A stretch of 52,186 nt of DNA. It comes from Stagonosporopsis chrysanthemi (Eukaryota > Ascomycota > Dothideomycetes > Pleosporales > Didymellaceae). The stretch covers positions 1 through 52,186 of the forward strand of contig JAFISE010000197.1 of assembly GCA_022560025.1 (NCBI GenBank), written 5' to 3'. Every line of letters starts with the position of its first letter. Position 1 is the first letter of the stretch. The position numbers and the translations under genes are program-made. Below are positions 34,194-43,424 of this stretch, in pieces. Under the pieces are notes generated by a model. That model did no database searches. It was not told where the DNA came from and saw only the letters and a list, made by a program, of their open reading frames with translations.

Positions 34194-36042
34194 GGCTGCG
34201 GGCAGGAAGCGGGTGTCGGCGGTGCTATGTGTGTACCATTGAGGACGGGCAAAGACAGACGCATGCAGCCTCGTGTGTGGCTGTGAAGGAGAGTCGAGGG
34301 CAGCAGGAGGCGAGGCGTGCTACCGGCGAGGGTCGAGTCGCAGCGAAATTATCACGAGGCGGCGAGTCGGTGCACTGGCGGTCGACGAGGAGGTCCCCGC
34401 TGAGAGGGTGCTGGCGGAGATGGGAGGGATGTCCAAACAAGCCTGGCGCGACGACTTACGGAGCACCTAGCGGGCGGGAACAGCGCGGAGGTGCAGCAGG
34501 GCGCGCGGGATCGCAGGGCAGCGGCAGCAGCAGAGGCAGCAGCAGAGGCAGCGCGGCGGGTGGCAGAGCAGTGCGAACAATGAGACTGGCAAGCGGTGCC
34601 TCGCGGTCAGTCAGACTGCCAGACAGTCTCAGTGATAAAAGACCGCCGATATGCTCCCAGGCCGACCGACTGAGCAGTGAGCACAAAGACCACCTGCCCT
34701 CGCTACAGCACGCTTAGCCTCCAAATGACAGGCGTTAGGGAGCAGCGCACCCTGGTCTCCACTCGACGGCCGCCACGGCCACCCATGCTGCTGCTGCTGC
34801 TGCCGACATCCTGCACGCTGCAGCGCCGGCACGCGTGGAAGACTCGGCGCGACGTTAGCAACGCTGGTGCAGCACTAGGTACAAGTGCCAAATCATAGTC
34901 CCAAGCCCGGCATGTCCCTCCACGCACCAAAACCCCGACATGTTTGTTTCTAAAAATCTCTTTGCCTCTGCTCGTGAATCATGGTCCGCACCGCCGCGGA
35001 GGCTGCGGCGAGACGTCATGTGGCTGCACACGCTGGGCCCCACGCACCGCACGTAAAATGAGTGTCACGCCGGAACCTAGGCGAACTTTGCCCATCGCTT
35101 GGGCCATCGCCGCCGTGAAACCGCTTCGGCAAACGACGTGACAGCGAATACAACAGCGCTCCATCGCCCCGGCCCTCTGTCGAATAGGGGTAGTTTGTTG
35201 CCACAGAGCGCCTTCTCGTGGGCGCTGATACGAAGCTTCACGCCAGGGTCGCCCAACTCTATGCCCTATTTGCTCAAAGCGGTGAGGGCTGGCGGCACAC
35301 TTGCTAGTCCACGCTTTTCACGGGACCGCATTGCACGTTTCGGGCGGCCATCGAATTTCCACTCTCTGCTCTTCGTGTGTGCGCCGCCGAGTGCGTTTCT
35401 GCTGTTTCTCAGCAGCGCAGCTCTTCGTCTCATTCCACAGCCGCTGACGGCGTGTCTCTGCCCTCCTGTTTGATCGTCCCTCGCACAGCATCATCGTCGT
35501 ATCGCTGCACCGTATCGGACCGCAGGCCTGGTGATCCGCCTGCAGTGTTGCTTACCATCTTTCGTGGGGCTGCCAACGGGAGCACTGCTCGCGCCTCGGT
35601 GGCCAATAGCCGCGCTGGCTGCCGATTGAGGCAGATGACAGCCCCACCAAGATCTTCAATCACAACCTCACTTTGATCCTGTCATCTGGGGCTCATGCCG
35701 GGTGTTCGGCGGCTTGGAGGGCCTCAACAGCGCTGCGTGAGTGCAACGCTGCCCAAGCTCACAACGCCCATCGTGCATGTTTCGTCTTGATTTCGGGGCT
35801 TTGAATCGCGTTCGTGGAAAGACTGAAGTGCCGATGTGGTGGGGTTGGGACCATGTACAGCGGGCCTCTACCGCAGAAGCGTTTTGCTAGCGCCCTTTCG
35901 CGCTGAAATCAGGGTCCAATAGCTCGTTTCACAGGGCCTGATTACGGGAAGGTAGCAGTCACGTTCATCTCACATGCAGCGTTGCTAGTTCTGCATGACC
36001 ATATTTTGTATGCATCAGCGTAGATCCAACAACCAGAGTAGC
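34194..36042. other. 1.85-kb upstream region of the histidine kinase
   Basis: This is GC-rich sequence with AGCAGCAG-type runs near 34525-34555 and a GCTGCTGCTGCT run near 34785. It presumably holds a long promoter and 5' UTR. The frames 34178-34717 and 35099-35473 have no motif and were not accepted as genes. Confidence 0.5.
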
Positions 36043-36139
36043 ATGACCTCACAGCCTGTTCATAGCTCTCCCCTGCCCAAACTTCACTTCCATCTCGCCC
36101 TTTCTGAGCAGGACGCAGAAGCCTTTGAAGCTTAGACAA

Positions 36140-36187
36140 CTCGAGTAGGAGATCTCTCAACTCGAGCAGGAGATCTCTCAACTCGAG
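36140..36187. repeat. 21-bp tandem repeat encoding one coiled-coil heptad per unit
   Basis: The units are 36140-36160 and 36161-36181 plus a partial third (36182-36187). Each starts CTCGAG and contains GGAGATCTCTCAA. In one plus frame a unit reads LEQEISQ, exactly seven residues; in the first unit the CAG codon is TAG. On the minus strand the same DNA reads LLLELRD repeats within an 82-codon open frame (36190-35942). Which strand, if either, was coding is unclear. Confidence 0.8.
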
Positions 36188-36309
36188 CATAACCAACTGC
36201 CACAGTAAAAGAACCCAGAACCCGCGTCACAATTCCTGAATCACAATTGAATCATCGGTCGAACTCTCGTTGCCTGCGCAAGCACTACTATCCACTCTTT
36301 TCCCACCAG

Positions 36310-37038
36310 CCCTCCATTACCTACGTACACGATCTACCGGCCATGTTTATGGCATCGCTCTTTCGGCGGCCCGCTGAAGCACCTCGACGATCTCTTCTTG
36401 AACGTGCGTGCCAAGCTCGGTGTCAATTTGCAGGCCTGCGAAGTGGCGGCCGGGCCCGTCGCCACGATCCGTGATAAGATCGATCCCCTTGTCTAGTCGT
36501 GTCTAGTTTCACTTTGGGGGTGCTGTGGCAAGTTGCTGTACCCTCGTGTCTATCACAGGCAGGATGGCCAGAGTCGTGATCGAGGTCCTGATCAACCACG
36601 CCGCCTCTGATCGCCCGATTGATCAGTCCCTCGGTCACCAGACAAAGGTCGGTATTCGATCCATTCGGGAGGTTTTCTTTCTTCGTCGGTGGTGGTTCGA
36701 GGTGGAAGTGTGCTATCTAGGTTGAAGCCTTCCGTTATTGCCAGCAGGTCTGCTCGGTGCTGGAGCGCGAACACGCGCAGGCGATGGAGGGGAGCATTCA
36801 GTGTCAGGTTGAGTCGAGCGCAGAGATCGAGCTTGCCATCGTGAGAGCGGAGCTGCACTCAGCCCAAGACGACACCGTCCAGAAGCTGTGTTGCCGATTG
36901 GCAGCGTTGCCGAGCACGATGCAGGGGGCCATGGTGCTTGAGACCTACCCTCTAGGATGTGCAAAAGCACGCTCCTTTGCACCTCTTCTTGTTAGCAACA
37001 CTTACTTGCGTTCATGGAACGCGATCCGAGGCATGTAG
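36310..37038 (+). pseudogene. Unrecognised gene, probably decaying
   Basis: Three pieces read like coding sequence of unknown family. Piece 1, after a good acceptor at 36309, runs THDLP-like sequence up to about 36360 (frame VHDLPAMFMASLF) and then needs a one-base shift near 36361 to continue as GGPLKHLDDLFLNVRAKLGV up to a possible donor at 36471. Piece 2 (36559-36647, ATG at 36564) reads MARVVIEVLINHAASDRP. Piece 3 (36721-37038) reads VEAFRYCQQVCSVLEREHAQ and ends in RGM-stop. Pieces 2 and 3 join in phase over a 73-nt intron, so an intact 133-aa product from 36564 is also possible. The frame jump in piece 1 and a nonsense codon in the nearby heptad repeat suggest a relic, but a base-call error cannot be excluded. 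I do not recognise the family. Confidence 0.4.
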
Positions 37039-39152
37039 GTATGAGGTAATGGGCGGAACTATCCTGCTACCTAACACGGAATGTTGATACGAGAGTTGGT
37101 GGACTAGCTGTGTGAACAGCTTTCTTGCGGGACTATAGCATGCTTACGTAGTTGGCGCAGCAGACATCTGTAGTCTACTTACTGCAAGTAGGAGTTGATG
37201 GTCTGAGATGCCATATTGTACCATGGAGGTTTTGCTGGGGACAGGCCCAGGATTGATGCAGTGGCTCAGGCAGAAGAGTATGCTGCAGCAGTGCGCTCCC
37301 CACGCTGCCCCTTTACCTCCCAAGCAGTCTTGTAAGTATAGACGCGCTGCTGGGAGGCAGCAGACCGTAATACGGGGGCGAGCCACCCTGAACATACCAA
37401 GTCTCCATGCTGCTGCCCCGAGCTGCTTGCGCCTGGCGAGGAGGTAGCTTGTCCATGTGAAAAACACAGCCGGTCAAGATGACGCAGAACCCAGAGGCGT
37501 CCACCGCCAGTCATCAAGCAAGAGATTCCTGTCATCCCGCCGCGGGCATAGCCCTCGCACCGACAACTTTTCCTGGACACTGCCATCACTCCTAGCGTGC
37601 CGAGCAGTAGTGTCCCAAGTAGAGCGCAACTGCATCCAACGCTCAACCCAAGTAGCTGCGCGCCACGCCCGAGGTTAGCAGTGGCCCCCTATACTCTGTG
37701 CAGCGCTTATGTGCGCGGTCGAGCAGTGCAGCTTGTTGCTGTGTGAAAGCAACACCGAGACCCACGATTATGGCATTGGCACTATACTTTTGATATCGTA
37801 GGCAACGTCTCGTCGAATTGTAGTGCGACATTAGCACTTCCCTTTCATTGCAGTATTCGTGCTCTTCATGTTCATCAAGCGCCCAAGCATCTCTGAACAC
37901 ACAGCGAGGGTTGCGACTCCGGGCTTCGCTGGGCTTGCAGCAGGCTGTATATTCGCGACCAAAGTCGCATTGGCCAGACCCAGAGCTGAATCATTGCTAC
38001 TGTACCTTGTCTGGCCTCCAATGGCGAGACGGCCACGTGCGCTGGAACGTGTGCGACTATGACGCTACATATCGCTCGTTCGAACCGGTGCCTCTGCAGG
38101 TCCAGGTACAGTAAAGTGAGCTGGCGCCTTCGGGCGTTGTAGACTATTGGGTATTGTCTTAGTGAGTAGTGGCCTGGAAGCGCGTTGCACTATGTAAGCA
38201 CCGATGCTTAGTGCAGGAGAGGTCTTGTCATTCGTCACCATTCAAAGTCTACGCTGCCTCTTGCTTGTCGCCTGCCTTTGCAGGTCCAGCTATGTAAGCT
38301 GAGGTGTTGCTGTGCCATTTTTCGACCGGGCATTATTGTTGTAGCTGGTAGAATGCGGCTGATGTACTGCGTAGGATCATTCAATCAACCACTGGTACCG
38401 AGTGATGTACTCTAGCTCGCTGATTTGCCAGGCGGTCTGAACCTGGTAGTACAAAGACTGCCACGATATGCAGATCACGCCTAACCATGGAACCACCTGT
38501 ACGTACCGTGGTATCAACGAGCAGGCAGCTCTGTGGGTGGCCAGAGCTCACGTTTCTCCTATACATACAGTACAGTGCACTGCAGACTGTCTCCTAGAGA
38601 TCATGCAGCGGATTAGAAGCAGCTGCCGTTGAGCGATTTCGTGGGGATTGTGATCCATACATCTCGGCAGGAACCGAGAGAGTGAAGCGAGTGATGTTCA
38701 AGAGTCCGGTAAAGCTTGGTTCGGCTTAGGGCTGATCAAGGCGGAGTGGCGAGCTGGAGCATGGTAGATAAAGTTTCCGCGCGGGGGAGACGAGGCCCTA
38801 AGGCTGCGGAGATTTACAGAGCGAATCCGGAGCTGAGAAACTATACAACGGCTTAGGTACCACTGCGGCGCCAATCGTGTGAGACTCCGACACGCCAACG
38901 CTAACATGCTCACACCGCAAACAATCTCGACCTTGGACAGCTGTAGCTCTACTGTATGCTCATAAAGGGACAACCCAATTCATATAGCCAGCGTCTATGC
39001 CATCTGAACAGCATTCTCTCAGCTGAGTGCAAATTTTGCTTTGTGGTCGTAGTGAAAGTGCTTGTTGACTCGTTCGAATGAGTGAACTTTTAGGTTGAGT
39101 ATGGAGCACGGGGTTCGAGCTTTTGGCCGTACTATGACAGAATACATTAGTA
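37039..39152. other. 2.1-kb repeat-relic stretch without genes
   Basis: Many stop codons occur in all frames and no gene is recognisable. Short palindromes and diverged repeats are frequent, for example TGCAGGTCCAG at about 38096 and 38279. One copy of a diverged direct repeat is at 38771-38857. The look is that of old repetitive DNA. Confidence 0.5.
38771..38857 (+). repeat. Diverged direct repeat, copy A
   Basis: It aligns without large gaps to 39313-39399: both run from AAAGTT through GCCCT and AAGGCT to GCTTAG, with roughly 60% identity by eye. The family is unknown and the copies are degraded. Confidence 0.55.
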
Positions 39153-39300
39153 CAGTCTCTGGCCACGTCGGGTCGTACAGCCCGGTCCCTTTATTCAGCT
39201 ACCAGAGACGAGATCCAACCATTCAGCGTAAGGAAGAGGTCCGACTTGTTACAGGTTATTGGCACCCTATAGGTGTACGAGCCGACGTGGCCAGCCCCTG
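39153..39300. mobile_element. Probable Tc1/mariner-type MITE
   Basis: This 148-bp element has terminal inverted repeats of about 28 bp: the left end begins CAGTCTCTGGCCACGTCGG, the right end reads CAGGGGCTGGCCACGTCGG on the other strand. By eye 23 of 28 positions match, including a 13-bp core TGGCCACGTCGG. Both ends are flanked by TA (39151-39152 and 39301-39302), the target duplication of Tc1/mariner elements. It has no coding capacity, so it would depend on a transposase elsewhere. Confidence 0.75.
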
Positions 39301-39302
39301 TA

Positions 39303-39725
39303 CTGAGTAAAAAAAGTTCCCATGCAGGTGGAGCTAAGCCCTTAAGGCTACCGGGATCTACAAAGCATATATGAGGTCGACGGACTGTACAGAGCTTAGC
39401 TGGGTCGTTGTGGTGAGCTGAAGAAAATCGTGGTTCATCTCGGGAGGATCTAGGGCTGATCTGCAACCGACTTTCTGCTTAGCCGTTGGCGGTACCAGGG
39501 TATATGGGTGACAAGCGGCAGTAGAGCTAGGGAGCAGGCTGCAGATGCGCTGAAGCTGATCAGCACCTACTGTACAGTAGAGTTGCTCTTCAGCTGGTGT
39601 ACGCCACTTGATGGCTGGACTCTTCTAGTTGTAGTCTACAAACGAAGATAAATACCAGAGTATCATCAAGTAGTTATCAGACACCCTCAGTCTTTACACA
39701 ACTCATCATCTTCGGATCACACATT
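39303..39725. other. Upstream region of the secreted-protein gene
   Basis: This includes repeat copy B and a short palindrome (TACTGTACAGTA, near 39569). The last ~120 bp before the ATG are AT-richer, as expected for a promoter and 5' UTR. No specific site was recognised. Confidence 0.45.
39313..39399 (+). repeat. Diverged direct repeat, copy B
   Basis: Partner of the copy at 38771-38857. It begins just downstream of the right end of the probable MITE. Confidence 0.55.
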
Positions 39726-41005
39726 ATGCCGTACATGAAATTATTGACCAGCGGCGCTCTTGCTGTGCTGCTGCCTCTTACATCGGCGGCCAATCCCTTC
39801 TGCAAAGGCGGTGCACCTGCCGTGGTGGCTTCGGTTCTGACTGACTTTCCTCCTGCCGTGACATTCTGTTCGAGTGCGTTCCCCTTACCAAAAATCTCAT
39901 CAACAAGAACAGCATCTACTACGACTGTCACTACCACGGTTGCAACCCTGTCCCTATTGACCACTGTTGCAACTGTGACCGACACGTTGAGTATCCCAGG
40001 TCCTCCTCTGAAGCAAGCGGCTCATGTTGTTAGAACCACTCCTACTACGGAAACAGTCACTGTCACGTCAGCCACCCAGACAGATTCAACTACAATCACG
40101 GTTGCCACTACCACTTTCACCGAGTAAGACGTGTGTTCCTATCATGACTTCCAGTACTCAACGACTCGCAGCACTGCAACAACGACCACTACATCCACCA
40201 GCACAGTCTTCACAATCTCAATCATTCAAAAGCGAGACGCAGACAACCTCGTAGGTCGGTCGAATCCCCAGGCTTCCGCTCAGTGGAGCAGCGTGCAAAA
40301 ACAAGCAAAGTCTTTTATTGGAACCATTTGCACATGTCTGCAAACGCCCGCCACTGTCTACGCTACCACTACGCCGTCAACAACGATTAGTGCCACAGCG
40401 ACGTCTCCTGTGAAAGTAACTGCTACTTCTACCGCGTAAGCCCCTGTCTAGAGCCCCGCTCAAAGGCCTTTGCGAACTGACAACCCCACAGCACCATAAC
40501 TGCCACTTCTACCGTCTCGGCAACCGCCACTATTACAACCACCTTTTCCATCACAGCCAGCACAACGACGACGACGACTTCTACATCAACCGTCGTAACC
40601 ACCGTCACTCAAGCTGTTGCGTACCGCGGACCCATCTGCAATAACCCTGACATGGTCACCCTAGGCATAGGCGGCTGCTCGGCCAACTGCTATTGCGACC
40701 CGCGTGTACCTGGCGGTCAGGCTTACGGTGTATGCGACACCGACACTAACTGTAATGCGCCGACTTGCTCATCAGATGCCGATTGTGGTCCGGGCAGAGC
40801 CTGTGCAAACTATGGTTGCCCAACGCCACAGTGTGTCGACTACTCGGCGTGCTCGTCCACCTTCGTGCCTACGCCGGCGAAGAGGGGGTTGGAGCTGCTC
40901 AGCAAGAGGGTGAGCCCGTTGGAGAGGAGGCAGGGGAAGACCAAGTGGGAGAAGTTGATGGATTGCAGACACAAGGGGATTCGCACCGAGGATTGCGAGG
41001 TGTAG
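39726..41005 (+). CDS. Secreted Ser/Thr-rich protein with Cys-rich C-terminal domain
   Basis: There are three exons, 39726-40123, 40172-40435 and 40492-41005, giving 391 aa. All junctions keep the Thr-rich frame. A signal peptide is evident (MKLLTSGALAVLLPLTSAA). The middle is dominated by Thr, Ser, Val and Ala and is probably heavily O-mannosylated. The C-terminal ~130 residues contain a Cys-rich domain (GGCSANCYCDPRV, CDTDTNCNAPTC, SSDADCGPGRACANYGC) with about 14 Cys, which should form disulfides. Dibasic KR or RR sites occur at IIQKRDAD, PAKRGLE, LSKRVS and LERRQGK; Kex2-type processing there is possible. No GPI signal is evident. I do not recognise a family. A cell-surface or effector-like role is inference. 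It lies just downstream of the repeat island. Confidence 0.85.
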
Positions 41006-41153
41006 TAGAGTAGTGGGGTGTTGATGAGATGAATGTACGCATGCCACGATGAAGCTTGACCGCTGTTCTTCGAGGTAGCAGGAATTGAACTCTTCATATG
41101 GGTATTATGCATTACTGCGTACTTGTTTCCATCTGCCCGCCAATGTACACCAC

Positions 41154-42915
41154 CTACCTGAGCTTCTTGGCATGTGCTACGAGACTCTCGATGACCTGCT
41201 CGAAAGCGTCTTTGTCGCCCAAGGCGCTCTCCAGCTGCTTCTGCCAATGCTCAAAGACCTGCTCTGCCCTGGTCTGCAGCGACTGGAGACGATCAACATG
41301 TGTCTTCAACTCGTCGTTTGTGAAGTTTAGCAACGCCGCTTCAGTCGTCGCGCACAGCATCGACGTAGCGCTGAGATCCAGCTCGGGCGGCGGCGGCGGT
41401 CCCTTCCTCGGCCTACTTTCGGACTTGGAGCGGGCCGAGTCTACAGATGTGTTGGAGGCGTTTTCCCGCTTGACGCGGTCCAGGGCGTTACTGCGGCCGT
41501 CGGAGGAGGGGCGGGGTGACTTGTCGCCCGGGATGTTGATGGAGGGGAGGATGAGCTTCTTCTGTTTGGAGGCAGGCAGGATCTCGTCGAGATCGACGGG
41601 GACGCCGAGCGAGACAAGGAATAGGCGTCGGATCCTGGATCGGACCCAGTCCGGTGGCTGGAGAGGCGGCGGCGCTACTAGCTGTGTCCACAACGAGTGG
41701 CTCCGCTCGGAGTGGAAGATGGTGCGGGTGTCGTCGGTGGTGGAGATGCCGGGTAGGTCTTGTGGTGATGGGTATATGGCATGGACATAGGGCTGTGTTG
41801 CTTCAATGATGGCTTCCAGGGAGGGGAGTTCTGCAAAATCGAGGACAGGCTGTGCGATTGGATGTCAGTTCAGTCTAAACATCACCGGGAGACGCTTCAG
41901 GTGGAAACACGGGCTGACTTGGGCTAGATGTAATGCACTTACGGGGCCTGGTGGTGCTTGCGGAGGGGCGGGTACAGGAGTTTGATTTTGAGGGCTGTCA
42001 AATGTAGTCTCTGCCTGTGCCTCGCCTTGCTGAAACCCATCGTCAAAGTCCCCAAAGTCGTCGTCGTCGCCTTCGCCGCCCTCTTCGAATTCGTCAAAGT
42101 CGCCGAACCCATCGTCCTCTTCAGCCTCGCCGCCCTCAGACGCACCGTGTGTCGATTCTTGTGTGTCGTCAGGGAATTCGTCTGCTTCAGTCGGTGGGTT
42201 GTCGGCGATGGTATCAGTATCGGCATCGGCATCGGCATCAGCGTCAGCGTCGGCGTCGGCGTCGTTGCTTATCGAGGACCTATCAATGGAGGCAGTTGGC
42301 GACCCTTCTTCCGTCAACGGCACGCAGGGAGGCGCCACGGAAATACCTTACGTACCTTGGTCGTTGCGCTGCGGAGGCTCAGGCGCCTTGACGATGATAT
42401 CCGGGGCAGCATCAGCGAGGCGTTGCTGGTGGGCGAGTGTCCCAGGGACTTCGCCGTGGGCAGGCTGGTCAGGGTCGATCCTCTCCACGACTGTCTTGGG
42501 AACGGGCGTGCCTCCGGGCGTGAGAGGCCGGTCACTTGCGCTCACTCGAGAAGTGCTGCGGCTGCGCTGGCCATCTGGTACAATCTCGACCTCGTCCGGC
42601 ACGGCGTCTTGAGTGCGCATGTTGTAGGCAGCAGTGCCGGGAACTTCGCCGTGGGCTGGCTCGTCGTCTACACGCTCCACGCGGGTGATGGGGATTGGCG
42701 ATGTTGCCTCTGCCCGGCTCTGCTCGAGGCCCCTGTCCAGCGTCTTTTCGTGCACCCTGCCCTCCGAGGCATCTGAGAAGTGCTCGTTCTCCGAGTCAAC
42801 TGTACTTTGGTCAGATACAGTCTAGTCAAGTGACACGCCGTCACGTACCGAGCTCCTTCGCGCCAGGATCCTCGAGCTCGACGCTCTTGCGAGGGGGTGC
42901 CAGCTCGTCAGCCAT
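41154..42915 (-). CDS. Acidic aftiphilin/Laa2-like trafficking protein
   Basis: There are four exons, 42915-42849, 42799-42356, 42307-41943 and 41849-41154, giving 523 aa. The N-terminal half is disordered and contains a duplicated module (PAHGEVPGTAAYNMRTQDA and PAHGEVPGTLAHQQRLADA). A run of Asp-Ala dipeptides follows (about residues 181-196), then strongly acidic aromatic motifs (GFGDFDEFEEG, DDFGDFDDGFQ; about 235-260). FGDF-type motifs bind AP-1/GGA ear domains in aftiphilin and related proteins. The C-terminal half is folded: SLWTQLVAPPPLQPPDWVRSR, a basic linker, and a helical end (EALGDKDAFEQ-like, ending HAKKLR). The resemblance to fungal Laa2-type AP-1 accessory proteins is my inference from layout and motifs. 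It is divergent from NSP1. Confidence 0.75.
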
Positions 42916-43424
42916 GTTGGAGTAGATGCGCTAGGAGACGGGTGATGAACGTGTGCAAAAGGCGAGAGGTAGTCCCAATGCGCAGCGGTGGAATAGCTGG
43001 GGGCTGGCAGTGGAAGAGGGAGGGTTGGATGTGAATGTGAAAAAGCAAAGAGCCCAAAATGCTGCGCCTCGTTCTGGTGCATGCAATCGGTCGTCGTCCA
43101 GTTGCAAGCACGCGGGGGAGTCTGGACCAGGGCCGCCGCTGCAGCTCCAACGCCAAGACCAACTCGCCGCACGGCTGTGTGCACTTTTGGGCGGACTGAC
43201 GCGCCCGCGCAAGACGCGAAGCACCTGCGCCAGCCTTTCCCTGCACTTTACTGCATCTTGCGCGCTTGGATACGTGCAGCTCCCTTTGTTGCGACCCACC
43301 CGCTCCTTCAATTGCGCGCACCGCGCCCGACTTTGCGCCAGAGTAAACAGCCACACACAACAACGAGCATCCTGCAACGCACCCCAGCCCACGCTCTCCG
43401 CGGTCGACATCTCCGAACGCAACC
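42916..43424. promoter_or_regulatory. Divergent intergenic region, Laa2-like / NSP1
   Basis: The 509-bp spacer between start codons must hold both promoters. Several open frames cross it but none has a motif. No clear regulatory site was recognised. Confidence 0.5.

Noticed and set aside
41055..41100. tRNA-like GTTCAATTCC B-box on the minus strand
   Set aside because: No T-stem pairing, acceptor stem or anticodon arm could be built around it; no tRNA was supported anywhere in the window.
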